Counted from the stretch's first letter, positions 33,353-42,348 are shown. The stretch: 64,000 nucleotides of DNA from a virus (IMGVR_UViG_3300034375_013346:1-64000), one strand, 5' to 3'. Program-made: numbers and translations. The notes: generated from the letters alone by a model not told the origin.

Positions 33353-34540
33353 CTACCATCCCTTCTTAATGCAATCCGCAATATACTCTCTTTGTTCATT
33401 AGTCACCCACCAACCTACTGGGATTGAAACAACATTACCTATAGTCTTATCCAGGGTTGGTAGAAAAGATCTATATTCTGCAACGCAGGTATGCTTATCG
33501 TTTCTCTCATGGACTTGAGATACCGAAATTCCACATTCATCCATCCATCTATAGAACCCATCCCTATTATCCACGAGCATTGAATAGATCCAGAAGGAGG
33601 AATCAAAACCTTCATCCCTCCTTAGGAGATTCACACCGTCTGCATCAGAAAGCTCCGAGTCGTAGAAAGAAGCATTCGATCTATGAGAATTAACTATATC
33701 ATCCGCATGTTTTAGATTTTCTATGCCCACGGTTGCACAGACGTCGTTCATGTGAAATTTATATCCCCATTCCTCTATATTCGCCTCACATCTAAAATCC
33801 TTGCGATCTCCGTCCCTATCTATTCCATACCACCTGATTAGTCTACCTCTGTTGTGCAATTCTTTATGTGGAGAGATAAGTAATCCCCCGTCAACTGAGG
33901 TTACATGCTTTATAGCCTGAAGGGAGAACATAGTTAGATTTCCGTGGGATCCTATTAATTTTCCTTTATACCTCGACCCAAATGAATGAGCCCCGTCCTC
34001 AATAACCGCTGGTTTGAAACCCAGTTTAAGGTAAGATTTTTCCTGTATACTTCTGATCTTATCGAGGTCATTCGGATATCCTCCCCAATGGACCAGCATG
34101 ATAACCTTTGTTTTATGCGTTATCTTCCTTGCAAGATCGTCTAGATCCATGTTGAGTGTTTCAGGATCTATGTCTACCCATTTTATTTTCAGCCCATTTG
34201 CTAAGATAGGCCAGTTTGAAGCGGTACACGTCAGAGGGGTTGCTAAAACCTCATCACCTGGCTGAAGCCCAGGCCATATAGAATCCGCAGCAATTGCCCC
34301 GTGATATATCTGTGTAATCTTGGTTGGTTTTTTCAATAGGTGAAGAGCTAGGTGTAAAGCTGAGGTTCCCGAGTTTACTGTCGAGATATAGTCTTGATTA
34401 AAGTACTTTCTCAGATCAGACTCAAATTGATCGACTTTTGCACCCTGTCCTATGTAGCCACTATTTAAAACCTCAGCAACCTTATCTCCAGCTTGGGGTG
34501 ACATGAAAACTTTAAAAAGAGGAATATTTTCTTTGCTCAT
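33353..34540 (-). CDS. DegT/DnrJ/EryC1-type aminotransferase
   Basis: 395 residues, full length. PLP-dependent sugar aminotransferase: NSGTSALHLALHLL, ATPLTCTASNWPILANG, VIEDGAHSFGSRYKGK, and the PLP lysine in FSLQAIKHVTSVDGGLL. Puts an amino group on a keto nucleotide sugar. With the GNAT next to it, this gives an N-acetylated amino sugar for glycan synthesis. Confidence 0.92.
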   Translation of the reverse strand: MSKENIPLFKVFMSPQAGDKVAEVLNSGYIGQGAKVDQFESDLRKYFNQDYISTVNSGTSALHLALHLLKKPTKITQIYHGAIAADSIWPGLQPGDEVLATPLTCTASNWPILANGLKIKWVDIDPETLNMDLDDLARKITHKTKVIMLVHWGGYPNDLDKIRSIQEKSYLKLGFKPAVIEDGAHSFGSRYKGKLIGSHGNLTMFSLQAIKHVTSVDGGLLISPHKELHNRGRLIRWYGIDRDGDRKDFRCEANIEEWGYKFHMNDVCATVGIENLKHADDIVNSHRSNASFYDSELSDADGVNLLRRDEGFDSSFWIYSMLVDNRDGFYRWMDECGISVSQVHERNDKHTCVAEYRSFLPTLDKTIGNVVSIPVGWWVTNEQREYIADCIKKGW

Positions 34541-34599
34541 TACCTGATATATTTTTAATCTATATAAAAGATGGGAACTAAAGTTTCGTATGTTAACAC

Positions 34600-34626
34600 A
34601 AAAAACCCCGGCCCGATGGGCCAGGG
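34600..34626 (-). terminator. Rho-independent terminator
   Basis: Nine-base-pair G/C-rich stem (CCCTGGCCC/GGGCCGGGG on the minus strand, ATC loop) followed by TTTTTT. Separates the small ORF at 34661 from the aminotransferase unit. Confidence 0.85.
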
Positions 34627-34660
34627 ATTAATGATAAAAAACGGGATCGTGGTTCGTGTT

Positions 34661-34774
34661 TTACTTCCCGTCGGAAGAGGGGTTATCTTTTTTTATTGAT
34701 GGTATTATCCCAAAATTCCATCTCTCTGTTTTAACGGTAAAGTTTGCTGAACCGATCCCTTTACCAGGCTTCAT
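34661..34774 (-). CDS. Very small unknown protein
   Basis: 37 residues starting MKPGKGIGSANF, basic. Lies alone in the gap 34541-34837 with a terminator 35 bp downstream. Evidence is only an open frame and its position. Confidence 0.35.
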   Translation of the reverse strand: MKPGKGIGSANFTVKTERWNFGIIPSIKKDNPSSDGK

Positions 34775-34837
34775 TTTTTTCAGTAATCATAATCGTAGTT
34801 GAAAAAAGTTTGCTGTAAGAAGCCTATTTTTTATACG

Positions 34838-35101
34838 TCAAAGTACTCTTTTGTTCCTTAATTCTTCTCGTAATGAATCAACCATTTGAACAGTCATGAA
34901 ATCCTTATTTTGCCAAATGTCCAATATTAGCTTGGCTATTTCCTCTTCCCTATAGGAGGTGGTAATAAAAGCTTTCTCTCCCGAGGTGTACCCTTCTCTG
35001 ATGGATATCAGAGAGATCTCTTCTCTTTCTCTGTCGCTGCATTCTGACCAAAATTCCTCAGGATCAAAATCTACTTCTCTTTCTATTATAAAGCTAGGCA
35101 T
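34838..35101 (-). CDS. Small unknown acidic protein
   Basis: 87 residues, mixed alpha/beta (FIIEREVDFDPEEFW). Two bases from the DUF2828 gene upstream. No family recognised. Confidence 0.55.
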   Translation of the reverse strand: MPSFIIEREVDFDPEEFWSECSDREREEISLISIREGYTSGEKAFITTSYREEEIAKLILDIWQNKDFMTVQMVDSLREELRNKRVL

Positions 35102-35102
35102 A

Positions 35103-36569
35103 TTATATCTTAATTTGTTTATATCTCTCAGAATCGATGGTTTGATCCATAATTTTTTCTGGTGTCATCCCATCACAATTGAGGATACTCCTCATGATTG
35201 CTGGGGAAAATCCAGAAACCAAAGCTGTACCAGCCTCGTCAAAGCTAACTGGTATGTTTTTTCCACTGGCATTAAGGTTCCAATACACTATGGATGGAGC
35301 CTCATATCCTGCTTCTTCATAGGATTTTTTAATCATCTCCTGTGCAGTAGGGTTCCAAATATTCTTTCCCTGCTCTCCCCAACCGAATACCTCTTCCCTT
35401 TTGTATACAGCTTGATCAAACTCCATGTCGGATAAAATTAGAAGTGTTGATGGCATCTCCTCATCAGGAACTGAATTTTTTACCGCCTGGTTGAGTATCA
35501 ATTCAAATACCGCCTGGAGATCGGTGTTCATTCCCCAATCCGAGCGGCTCAATTGTCTAAATCTATCATTGAGGTCTCCGCTTAAAACCTGGAGATCAGG
35601 ATTAGCAGAAAAAGTTATGAAAGAGTCCTTAAAACTTCCTTCATTCCTCTCGGAGATATAAAGACCCAAAGAAATTGCCACGTCCATGCAGGTAAGATTC
35701 TTATTATTACCAGCGCTACATTGCATAGATCCAGAGACGTCTACCACGGGCAGAATCATTCCGTTTGCACCCTCCATATAATTAGGCAAGGATTTCCACT
35801 GCTGATTAGCAACTTCGGAATCTCCAAATCCCAGAGATTTAGTTATATCGTAAGGATATACGGCACCTGCGTTTATTTTTGCGGTCCCGTTTTTAAGAGC
35901 CTCCCTATATTTAGCATATTGCTCGGGTGCATTTTTAGTAAATGCTTTCTGATATCTAGCAGAGGCCAAAGAGGGGAGTTTACTAAAGTCAATGGAATCC
36001 CAATCGCCCGAGCACATCTTACTTTCAACTACGTCCGTAAGAGAAACCAACAGCTTTCTGTATTCCTTGGGAGAGAGCTTCATAAAATTTCTAAGCTTCG
36101 CAGCTACTTTACCCTTTCGTGGCATCCATTTAGCACAAAGCCCGTCCTTGTTATCCAATGCTTCGGTGATTAGACTGAAAGCATCTTTTTCAACTCTGGT
36201 CCCCTCGAAAACTAGCACATCGTCCCACCTTCCGTAGAAAGGTATAAGTGAAAGATTACTCTTAACGATTAGATCTTGGTGTTCAGCAAGGTATATGATA
36301 ATATCCCTGAATATCTGTCTCTCTCCTGCTCCACCTCTCACATCCCTCGCCCAGAAAAGGATCTTCATTGCCCTTTCCGGATCCTCGTTGTATGCAAGGG
36401 AAAACTTCTGGATTAAGACTTCTTTCTCCGACCCCCTCATAGCTCCGATGTTAAAAAATAGATCAACACAGAAGCTAAGGGATGAAGAGTTAGTTGCCAT
36501 ACCGTTTTCGGTAATCGAATCTTTCGTTCTCAAGGCGTTTACTAGTTTCATAGCTTCCGTTTTAATCAA
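35103..36569 (-). CDS. DUF2828/TROVE-like protein with vWA domain
   Basis: 488 residues. The first 270 are helical repeats of the TROVE/DUF2828 kind (FFNIGAMRGSEKE; FWARDVRGGAGERQIF; PFYGRWDDVL), the fold of the Ro60 RNA-binding ring. From about 280 a vWA domain follows with an intact MIDAS (VVDVSGSMQ) and LILSDMEFDQ. Ro-type proteins hold misfolded or small Y RNAs. DUF2828 is known from plants, large DNA viruses and some bacteria. Function in this phage unknown; RNA binding is likely. Confidence 0.8.
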   Translation of the reverse strand: MIKTEAMKLVNALRTKDSITENGMATNSSSLSFCVDLFFNIGAMRGSEKEVLIQKFSLAYNEDPERAMKILFWARDVRGGAGERQIFRDIIIYLAEHQDLIVKSNLSLIPFYGRWDDVLVFEGTRVEKDAFSLITEALDNKDGLCAKWMPRKGKVAAKLRNFMKLSPKEYRKLLVSLTDVVESKMCSGDWDSIDFSKLPSLASARYQKAFTKNAPEQYAKYREALKNGTAKINAGAVYPYDITKSLGFGDSEVANQQWKSLPNYMEGANGMILPVVDVSGSMQCSAGNNKNLTCMDVAISLGLYISERNEGSFKDSFITFSANPDLQVLSGDLNDRFRQLSRSDWGMNTDLQAVFELILNQAVKNSVPDEEMPSTLLILSDMEFDQAVYKREEVFGWGEQGKNIWNPTAQEMIKKSYEEAGYEAPSIVYWNLNASGKNIPVSFDEAGTALVSGFSPAIMRSILNCDGMTPEKIMDQTIDSERYKQIKI

Positions 36570-36658
36570 TTCCTTATATGGAAAAAATATCTTTTGTTTC
36601 TTTTTTAATTGGGAGCAAATTTAGTTATCCAAATCGTACTAAAAAAATTTTATTCCAT

Positions 36659-37330
36659 TTATTTTCTAGTTGAGATGACCTCATCTATAATTCCATATTC
36701 TACCGCCTCCTGTGAATCTAGCCAAAAATCACGAGTCGCATCATTCTTTACTTGTTCCGGATCTTTATCGCAATATGAGCCCAGAAGATCAAATAGGATC
36801 TTATTATACTTATCCCATTCAACGAAATCGATTTTAGCGTCTTGTATATTACCACTAAAACCCCCGGAAGATTGATGAAGCATTACCTTCGAGAATCTGA
36901 GAGAATATCTTTTCCCCTTGGTCCCAGCTCCAAGCAGCACAGATCCCATGGAAGCTGCCATACCGGTATTAACCGTGATTATGTCGGATTTAATATAATC
37001 CATAACGTCCACCATCGAAAGGCCAGACTTTACAGATCCCCCTGGTGAATCTATATGCATAGTTATGTCCTTCTTGTCAACCGAATCTAGGAACATTAAC
37101 TGAGCCTGAACGATAGTCGACATTTTATCGTTGACCACCCCGGAGACCCAAAGGAGTCTATCCATCATCAGTCGGGAAAATATATCCATCTGGGTAGCTC
37201 TCAATTCCCTTTCCTCCAATATATATGGGGTAAGAGAGGATTCGACCATATTTTCGTAATACATCATATTCAATGAGCTGATTCCATGTTCGCTCATTGC
37301 ATATTTACCGAATTCATCTTTTATGTTCAT
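36659..37330 (-). CDS. clpP: ClpP-type serine protease
   Basis: 223 residues. Catalytic Ser in NTGMAASMGSVL, His in VMLHQSSGG, and Asp near NDATRDFWLDSQEA; also HIDSPGGSVKSGL typical of ClpP. All triad residues are present, so it is likely active. It degrades unfolded protein when docked to ClpX/ClpA. No Clp ATPase is seen in this window, so it would use the host's. It could also be a head protease of the ClpP fold, but the T4-like processing sites elsewhere fit a gp21-type enzyme better. Confidence 0.9.
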   Translation of the reverse strand: MNIKDEFGKYAMSEHGISSLNMMYYENMVESSLTPYILEERELRATQMDIFSRLMMDRLLWVSGVVNDKMSTIVQAQLMFLDSVDKKDITMHIDSPGGSVKSGLSMVDVMDYIKSDIITVNTGMAASMGSVLLGAGTKGKRYSLRFSKVMLHQSSGGFSGNIQDAKIDFVEWDKYNKILFDLLGSYCDKDPEQVKNDATRDFWLDSQEAVEYGIIDEVISTRK

Positions 37331-37517
37331 CTATTTTTTGCTGTTTTAATGTTATGCTAAGGGCTTCATTAAGCATTTTCTGTGTCACCTTAATTTCCTC
37401 TACAACGTCAAGTATATTAACTCTCCTATTCTTGGAAATGGTTAGGTCCTCAATGTCTGTAACCACGGAGTTTAGCTTGGACTCCGCGCCTTGGATTAAT
37501 AATTTTAACTGATTCAT
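37314..37517 (-). CDS. Small coiled-coil protein
   Basis: 67 residues, helical with heptads throughout. Overlaps the clpP start by 17 bp, so coupled. Function unknown. Confidence 0.55.
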   Translation of the reverse strand: MNQLKLLIQGAESKLNSVVTDIEDLTISKNRRVNILDVVEEIKVTQKMLNEALSITLKQQKIDEHKR

Positions 37518-37586
37518 TTTTTCACTTTTTACGAAATGTATTACAAAAATACCAGAATCAGTCGTTTTAAAAAAATTTTTATGAAA

Positions 37587-37910
37587 TTAAATAAGAGAGG
37601 TATTCACCGATCTATTAGCAACCCCATTAACTCCAGATATACCTGAATATAGAGTAGCGACACTTTTTATAGTGCTATCCCAAGGGGAATAGTTTTCAAA
37701 GAATCTTTTCATTGGGGTTATCGAAGTAACTTTTACGTCATTCATATTTCTGTGTATGCCGCATCTAATTCTACCCTTACCGTGATCGGGATGTTCCAAA
37801 TCAACATAGACAACACCCTTTCCTTCTAATCCCCATCTTACATTAGAGCAGCAAACCTGGGTACCCCCTGATTTTTCGAAGAATTCTTTCAGACTATCAA
37901 CTAAACTCAT
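37587..37910 (-). CDS. Unknown protein
   Basis: 107 residues with an alpha-helical start and a beta-rich, Cys/His-containing middle (TQVCCSNVRW, RIRCGIHRN). Overlaps the thioredoxin stop by four bases. No family recognised. Confidence 0.6.
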   Translation of the reverse strand: MSLVDSLKEFFEKSGGTQVCCSNVRWGLEGKGVVYVDLEHPDHGKGRIRCGIHRNMNDVKVTSITPMKRFFENYSPWDSTIKSVATLYSGISGVNGVANRSVNTSLI

Positions 37911-38209
37911 GGAAGATTACTATCTATGATTTCCTGAAGCTGATTTTTCTGCTTAATTCCTATCGCCCTTTGTATCTCATCATCTCCCTTGAAGAAAACA
38001 ACCGTTGGTATATTTCTTACATTAAACTGTCCAGCAAGATCTGGTGATTCGTCTACATTTATTTTGATCAGCTTTACCCTTGGGTTATCCTCCTCAACCG
38101 ACTCCAAGATAGGTTTCATCATTTTACATGGACCGCACCATGGGGCCCAAAAATCCACCATAGTTAAATCAGATCCATCCATTTCCTTAATAAGTTCTAA
38201 AGCATTCAT
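37907..38209 (-). CDS. trxA: Thioredoxin
   Basis: 100 residues, normal length. Active site WAPWCGPCKMM, the cis-proline in RNIPTVVFF, and VKLIKINVDESPDLA all present. Reduces disulfides; can supply electrons to the ribonucleotide reductase encoded at 57-61 kb. An AATAAATA box lies 10 bp before the ATG. Confidence 0.95.
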   Translation of the reverse strand: MNALELIKEMDGSDLTMVDFWAPWCGPCKMMKPILESVEEDNPRVKLIKINVDESPDLAGQFNVRNIPTVVFFKGDDEIQRAIGIKQKNQLQEIIDSNLP

Positions 38210-38280
38210 ATCTTTCGCTATTTATTTTCTTAGATTTTTTAGACACAGACTACATGAATATTTCGATCCTCCGATATTAT

Positions 38281-38601
38281 TTATCCCATTATGGTTTGAA
38301 CCATGTCCGGTTGGGTTCGATATATCATCTGCGGATTAGGAGCCATTATAACAGATATACCATCAGATAAGTCCTGTAAACCCGATATGTAGTTTTTCAC
38401 TGCATCCTCCAGGTTGGGTTTGAATGAGAATTGGTTCATAACATCCTTAACTATCTCATCTAAAGAATTTTCAAATTCATCTGGGTCATGGAATTTAAAG
38501 TACTTCTCATATTTCCTCACGAAATTTTTAATCATCTCCTGCTGGGGCAAGGATAAAGAAAGATCTGACATAAAGTCATCGAATTCAAAAAGTCTTTTCA
38601 T
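38281..38601 (-). CDS. Small protein with capsid-targeting-like N-terminus
   Basis: 106 residues starting MKRLFEFDDFMSDLS, which has the F-x-x-F motif but no clear [LIV]-x-E site. Helical, acidic. A GATAAATA late box is 23 bp upstream. Possible head-internal or scaffold protein. Confidence 0.65.
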   Translation of the reverse strand: MKRLFEFDDFMSDLSLSLPQQEMIKNFVRKYEKYFKFHDPDEFENSLDEIVKDVMNQFSFKPNLEDAVKNYISGLQDLSDGISVIMAPNPQMIYRTQPDMVQTIMG

Positions 38602-38623
38602 GTTGATAAAGATTATTATACAC

Positions 38624-38631
38624 TATTTATC
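38624..38631 (-). promoter_or_regulatory. Late-promoter-like box GATAAATA
   Basis: One mismatch to the T4 late core, 23 bp before the ATG at 38601. Confidence 0.5.
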
Positions 38632-38698
38632 TTAGGGAGAAACAAAAAACGGAAATATGAATACTAATATATAGATCAACATCTTATAAAAAATCAAA

Positions 38699-39007
38699 AT
38701 GACAGAAGAGGAAAACATTGACGTCCAAATTGAGGATACACTTGAATTCGACGACCAAGAACAGGATTCAACAGAGGATTTTCCGGTAAACCAAGAATTT
38801 CCAGGAGAAACAGACCCGCAAGAAATAGCGGAAGATCCAGAAGGACATAATGGTATATCTGAGATTCCTGACAATGAGGTAGATCGACAAGAGGACGTTG
38901 GACTTCAAAACACCGACCACAATCAACCCGAGATAGAACAACAAAAAACCTCACCTAACCCAACAAGGGTGATGAGGTTTGAAGATTTTATCAGGGATCA
39001 ATCCTAA
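38699..39007 (+). CDS. Acidic disordered protein with C-terminal FEDF motif
   Basis: 102 residues, about one third Asp/Glu, few hydrophobics. The last residues read RVMRFEDFIRDQS, like the head motif but at the C-terminus. One of few plus-strand genes. Could be a scaffold/core-type or DNA-mimic protein; the motif suggests contact with the same head component. Inference only. Confidence 0.65.
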   Translation: MTEEENIDVQIEDTLEFDDQEQDSTEDFPVNQEFPGETDPQEIAEDPEGHNGISEIPDNEVDRQEDVGLQNTDHNQPEIEQQKTSPNPTRVMRFEDFIRDQS

Positions 39008-39187
39008 TTAATCACCCGATCCGGATCTACCCAGATCTCTCCTGATCAATCTTCTCACGTAATGTGAAATCGACTCTGGAGGTTGTCCCTGGGTCAATGC
39101 TTTTTTGGATATCTTTTTGCTTAGTTCCTCGAGATCTTCACTAGATAGGAGAACTTGGATCTTTTCAGTTTTTTCTTCGCTAGCCAT
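39008..39187 (-). CDS. Small ribbon-helix-helix-like protein
   Basis: 59 residues, ATG at 39187, stop TAA at 39008, abutting the stop of the opposite gene. A strand (EKIQVLLSSEDLEEL) followed by two helices ending YVRRLIRRDL fits the RHH DNA-binding fold. Likely a small repressor or regulator. Confidence 0.6.
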   Translation of the reverse strand: MASEEKTEKIQVLLSSEDLEELSKKISKKALTQGQPPESISHYVRRLIRRDLGRSGSGD

Positions 39188-39228
39188 TTTAGATTGGTTT
39201 TTTTATTGATTTATATATCCCCGAGGTT

Positions 39229-40707
39229 TCAATTACTCTGATCAAATTCTATACCTCCGTGCCTTTCCCCTTTTGTCTTAAGTGGGGAGTAATCATCGAT
39301 AGGATCGGATATCACAAAAGCCTTATGTGGATTGACCATAACACCCAATCTCTTCATAAGTTTTCGGTTAATAAGCAAAGGGGTGGATTTGGATACCCTA
39401 TCAGTTGGTGCTATTTTAACACCTGGTATCTTAACACCATTAAAAATTAGATCAACCTCTATTATTGGTCTCTCTACCGTTTCTCTTCCAATTTCTGTGT
39501 TTGTATATCCTACTATTTTATTTTCTAACTCAACATCACCGATCTTCCATTTTAGTTGGTCTCCATCTATATTAAGCTCATCCGCATGTATAGAGCTAGC
39601 GGTGGAACCATTACCAGTATCAAATTTAGCTACAAATTTTCCTATTTGAGGGATTTCCACCGTTTCTAGATATCCCACCTCCATCTTGGTGTAAGACCAA
39701 TTGTTCTTGTTGGATATAAAATCGATCACATCACCCACAATAGGTTTTCCTATAGCCTCTGATATACCCTCTGTTCCCGGGGAGGAATTAACCTCCAGAA
39801 CATAGGGATTCCCGGTTTTTGAATCTATCATAATATCAACACCACACCAATGACAAGCTACAGCATTAGCAGATTCGCAAGCTATCTTTTCGATCTCCTC
39901 TGTGATTTCATACGAGGAAACGCTTCCTCCTAGTGAATAGTTAGTTCTGAAATCCTTCTCAACTGCCTCTCTTTTCATAGCACCCAGAATTTCAAAATTA
40001 TCCTTGCCAGGATTAAGAGGGTCAAACTTCTTAGTAATGACTTGAACCCTAATATCGAAGTTGGAATCTATTTTTTCCTGGAGTAGGATCTCACCATCCG
40101 GATCGAGCTTCCTTATTGTCTGATATACAGATTTAAGAGAAGCATAGGAATCAACTACGGATACTCCGATTCCCTGAGTACCCGCTAACAGCTTCATTAC
40201 TATCGGAAATTCCCCACCAACTTCTTCGAGCGATCTATCAAGTGTATCTTCTCCACTTACTAAAGAATACCTAGGAACGGGAATTCCTGAATCGTCAAGT
40301 ACCTGTGAAGTTGTGTATTTGCTTTCGCAGATCTCTATAGACTCGAGGGAGTTCAGACAAAAGTATCTGGAGTCTTCCAGATCCGACATGATCCTCTTAG
40401 TATGCGAGTTGGTTATGACTCCTCTTCTCGGAACTATGGCTGTAGTTTCCGGGCGTATTAGTATCTCTATGGTTTCATCCCCTTTTTCTTCTCTAAGTAA
40501 ATGTCCGTTATAAACCTTCTCGAGTACGCAGTTATTGACATTGACTGCCTTACATTCTATTCCTCTGTTCGAACACTCACTAATGAAAGATTCAGCTGTT
40601 TTACTGGGCGAGGATTGACCACTTAAAATTATTATATCTATTGACCCTCTATCCTCTGCTTCGTTTAAGAAAGAGCTATAATTAAGAGCTGGGGATATTT
40701 TTCCCAT
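39229..40707 (-). CDS. RimK-type ATP-grasp ligase fused to retropepsin-like domain
   Basis: 492 residues. N-terminus MGKISPALNYSSFLNE is the capsid-targeting-like motif with L-N-E then A. Residues about 105-325 are a RimK ATP-grasp ligase (IVMKLLAGTQGIGVSVV; EKIDSNFDIRVQVI; YVLEVNSSPG). Residues about 340-470 are the RimB/'ATP-dependent zinc protease' retropepsin-like domain with the DTGNGS active-site triad motif. RimK adds glutamates to a protein C-terminus; the partner domain is thought to trim. A writer and eraser in one chain, possibly delivered from the capsid. Confidence 0.85.
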   Translation of the reverse strand: MGKISPALNYSSFLNEAEDRGSIDIIILSGQSSPSKTAESFISECSNRGIECKAVNVNNCVLEKVYNGHLLREEKGDETIEILIRPETTAIVPRRGVITNSHTKRIMSDLEDSRYFCLNSLESIEICESKYTTSQVLDDSGIPVPRYSLVSGEDTLDRSLEEVGGEFPIVMKLLAGTQGIGVSVVDSYASLKSVYQTIRKLDPDGEILLQEKIDSNFDIRVQVITKKFDPLNPGKDNFEILGAMKREAVEKDFRTNYSLGGSVSSYEITEEIEKIACESANAVACHWCGVDIMIDSKTGNPYVLEVNSSPGTEGISEAIGKPIVGDVIDFISNKNNWSYTKMEVGYLETVEIPQIGKFVAKFDTGNGSTASSIHADELNIDGDQLKWKIGDVELENKIVGYTNTEIGRETVERPIIEVDLIFNGVKIPGVKIAPTDRVSKSTPLLINRKLMKRLGVMVNPHKAFVISDPIDDYSPLKTKGERHGGIEFDQSN

Positions 40708-40744
40708 CGGTTGTTTCTTTTCTTGTATATATCCACGTTTACAT

Positions 40745-41023
40745 CTAGTAGTTCCTTTCCCTGTTATAAACTTCAGATATTATGTAATCTACTTCCAGTG
40801 CTGCCTTTATATACATAAGCTTCTCGCACTTGTCATATCGGTCCTCCAATAGGAAGAAGTCCAACATCTCTTGTACCCTGCTGAGCTTGTATTTAGGGCT
40901 AAAATAGTCATCCCTCATGAACTCGAAGGTATTCTGGCTTATTACATCAAAGTTTAAATACATCGAATCCCGGTATTCTTCAAAACCAGCATCAATTTCG
41001 TCATCTTCAAAAACTTCTCTCAT
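40745..41023 (-). CDS. Small 'YExC' family protein
   Basis: 92 residues, acidic and helical. Carries FLLEDRYDKCEKLMYIKAAL, the motif of the group at 6366-7360 although 34 kb away. Function unknown. Confidence 0.65.
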   Translation of the reverse strand: MREVFEDDEIDAGFEEYRDSMYLNFDVISQNTFEFMRDDYFSPKYKLSRVQEMLDFFLLEDRYDKCEKLMYIKAALEVDYIISEVYNRERNY

Positions 41024-41193
41024 TTTTGAATCTCCCTTTCCAATTTATGTAGATATTCCATGGATTCAGTGGGACCAATTAAAGCATCGGGTTTATATAG
41101 GTAAATTTCAAGAAACCTTGAGTCGTCATTCATTCTCTCCCTTATTGATTTAAGTTCAGCTAGATCGGGAAGATATCTCTTATTAAATCCCAT
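41020..41193 (-). CDS. Very small unknown protein
   Basis: 57 residues starting MGFNKRYLPDLAEL. Stop TGA overlaps the ATG of the next gene by four bases. Directly follows the polymerase gene. Function unknown. Confidence 0.6.
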   Translation of the reverse strand: MGFNKRYLPDLAELKSIRERMNDDSRFLEIYLYKPDALIGPTESMEYLHKLEREIQK

Positions 41194-41194
41194 A

Positions 41195-42340
41195 TTAAAA
41201 AAGAGTGTTTATCATAAATAAATTAGGGCTTATCGGGTTGTAACCCATTACCTCTATAAATCTGTTAATCGGATCAAGGATAGTTTTAGTAAACTGCTCA
41301 TCAAAATCTATAGGTGGAGCAAATTCATGTGGGAATGTACCCTGAGCATATGCAAAAACGTTATTTTCCATTACGTTCTTCCTCTTTACAAAATAAAATC
41401 TAACCTTTTCCCCGCCCCCGATCAAGGGATATTTATCCTTGAACTTCGTTGAATTCAGAAGGTAATTGTGATATGCTGATGCTCTAACATGTATAGGACA
41501 ACCCTTGGCTACCTCCAGATTGGTTGTGTCGTTTAATACAAACTTCTCGTAGTTATTAACCATGATAGCAGCGGATATATTTTCGGGCTCTTGAGCCTTA
41601 AAGTCTCTCTTGATCTTCTTGAGCTCCTGAACAAATTCTCGGAGCTCGAATTTATTACCCTTGCTAAAAATAAATTTGGTTAAGTATATGAGCTTCTCCC
41701 TTACGAATGATGGGGTTCCGCCTTTCACCATCTCAACCCCAGTAGTTTTGATGGATGTTAAAGGCTCGGAATGTACACCTTCGGAATAAACGATATTGGT
41801 AACATATTTTTTCTTACCCAGGAATATCCCGTTGATGGAGAGAGTCTCCATCTCAAAATCCTGATAATTATCAGTTCCCCATTTTTCTGCGTAGATATCA
41901 AAGCACTTCTTGAGATATCCGACTAATCGATTCTCATTTATTGCTAATATCAAATCCTTTTCACTTCCTTCCCATCCTTCACAAGAGGCTACGACTTCCT
42001 GAAAGGTTACATAGTTGGAGTCAGTATCACCATAAACGACCATCGGCTTGTGTATCTTCTTAACCGATGTTAGTCCCAGCTTATCATGCAATTCCTTGTC
42101 CTTATGCCAAAACTCATGAAAATACTTATCGAGAATCTTCTCGGAGTGCTTAATCAAGCTTTGTCCTTGTAGGGTAACAGCTTCAGCTACTTCGGGATTA
42201 AAACAGGCAAACCAGCTATTCCCTATTGCACCATAAATGGAATTCATGGTAAGTTTTACAGCTTGCTCCTCGTTCTTAAGCTCATTCTTAAGAGCCGTAA
42301 GAACCTCAATTTTTTCCTTTAATTCTTCCCTCTCAGACAT
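41195..42340 (-). CDS. DNA polymerase family B, C-terminal part (palm/thumb)
   Basis: 381 residues. Starts inside the fingers domain and holds motif B (KLTMNSIYGAIGN) and motif C with the catalytic aspartates (VYGDTDSNYV), then KKYVTNIVYSEG and the thumb. It lacks the exonuclease and motif A, which are in the separate gene at 61274. Together they equal one T4 gp43-type polymerase. The first 25 residues are a charged helix that could pair with the helical end of the other half. Split gp43 is known in Aeromonas T4-like phages. Confidence 0.93.
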   Translation of the reverse strand: MSEREELKEKIEVLTALKNELKNEEQAVKLTMNSIYGAIGNSWFACFNPEVAEAVTLQGQSLIKHSEKILDKYFHEFWHKDKELHDKLGLTSVKKIHKPMVVYGDTDSNYVTFQEVVASCEGWEGSEKDLILAINENRLVGYLKKCFDIYAEKWGTDNYQDFEMETLSINGIFLGKKKYVTNIVYSEGVHSEPLTSIKTTGVEMVKGGTPSFVREKLIYLTKFIFSKGNKFELREFVQELKKIKRDFKAQEPENISAAIMVNNYEKFVLNDTTNLEVAKGCPIHVRASAYHNYLLNSTKFKDKYPLIGGGEKVRFYFVKRKNVMENNVFAYAQGTFPHEFAPPIDFDEQFTKTILDPINRFIEVMGYNPISPNLFMINTLF

Positions 42341-42348
42341 AGCTTATC

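Noticed and set aside
36659-37330. ClpP as the head maturation protease
   Set aside because: The candidate cut sites are of the T4 gp21 [LIV]-x-E kind and this protein keeps ClpP-specific motifs; the head protease is probably outside the window, although the idea cannot be fully excluded.
41195-42340. Intein-split polymerase
   Set aside because: No intein motifs (Cys/Ser start, DOD blocks, HN-C/S/T end) at either broken end.
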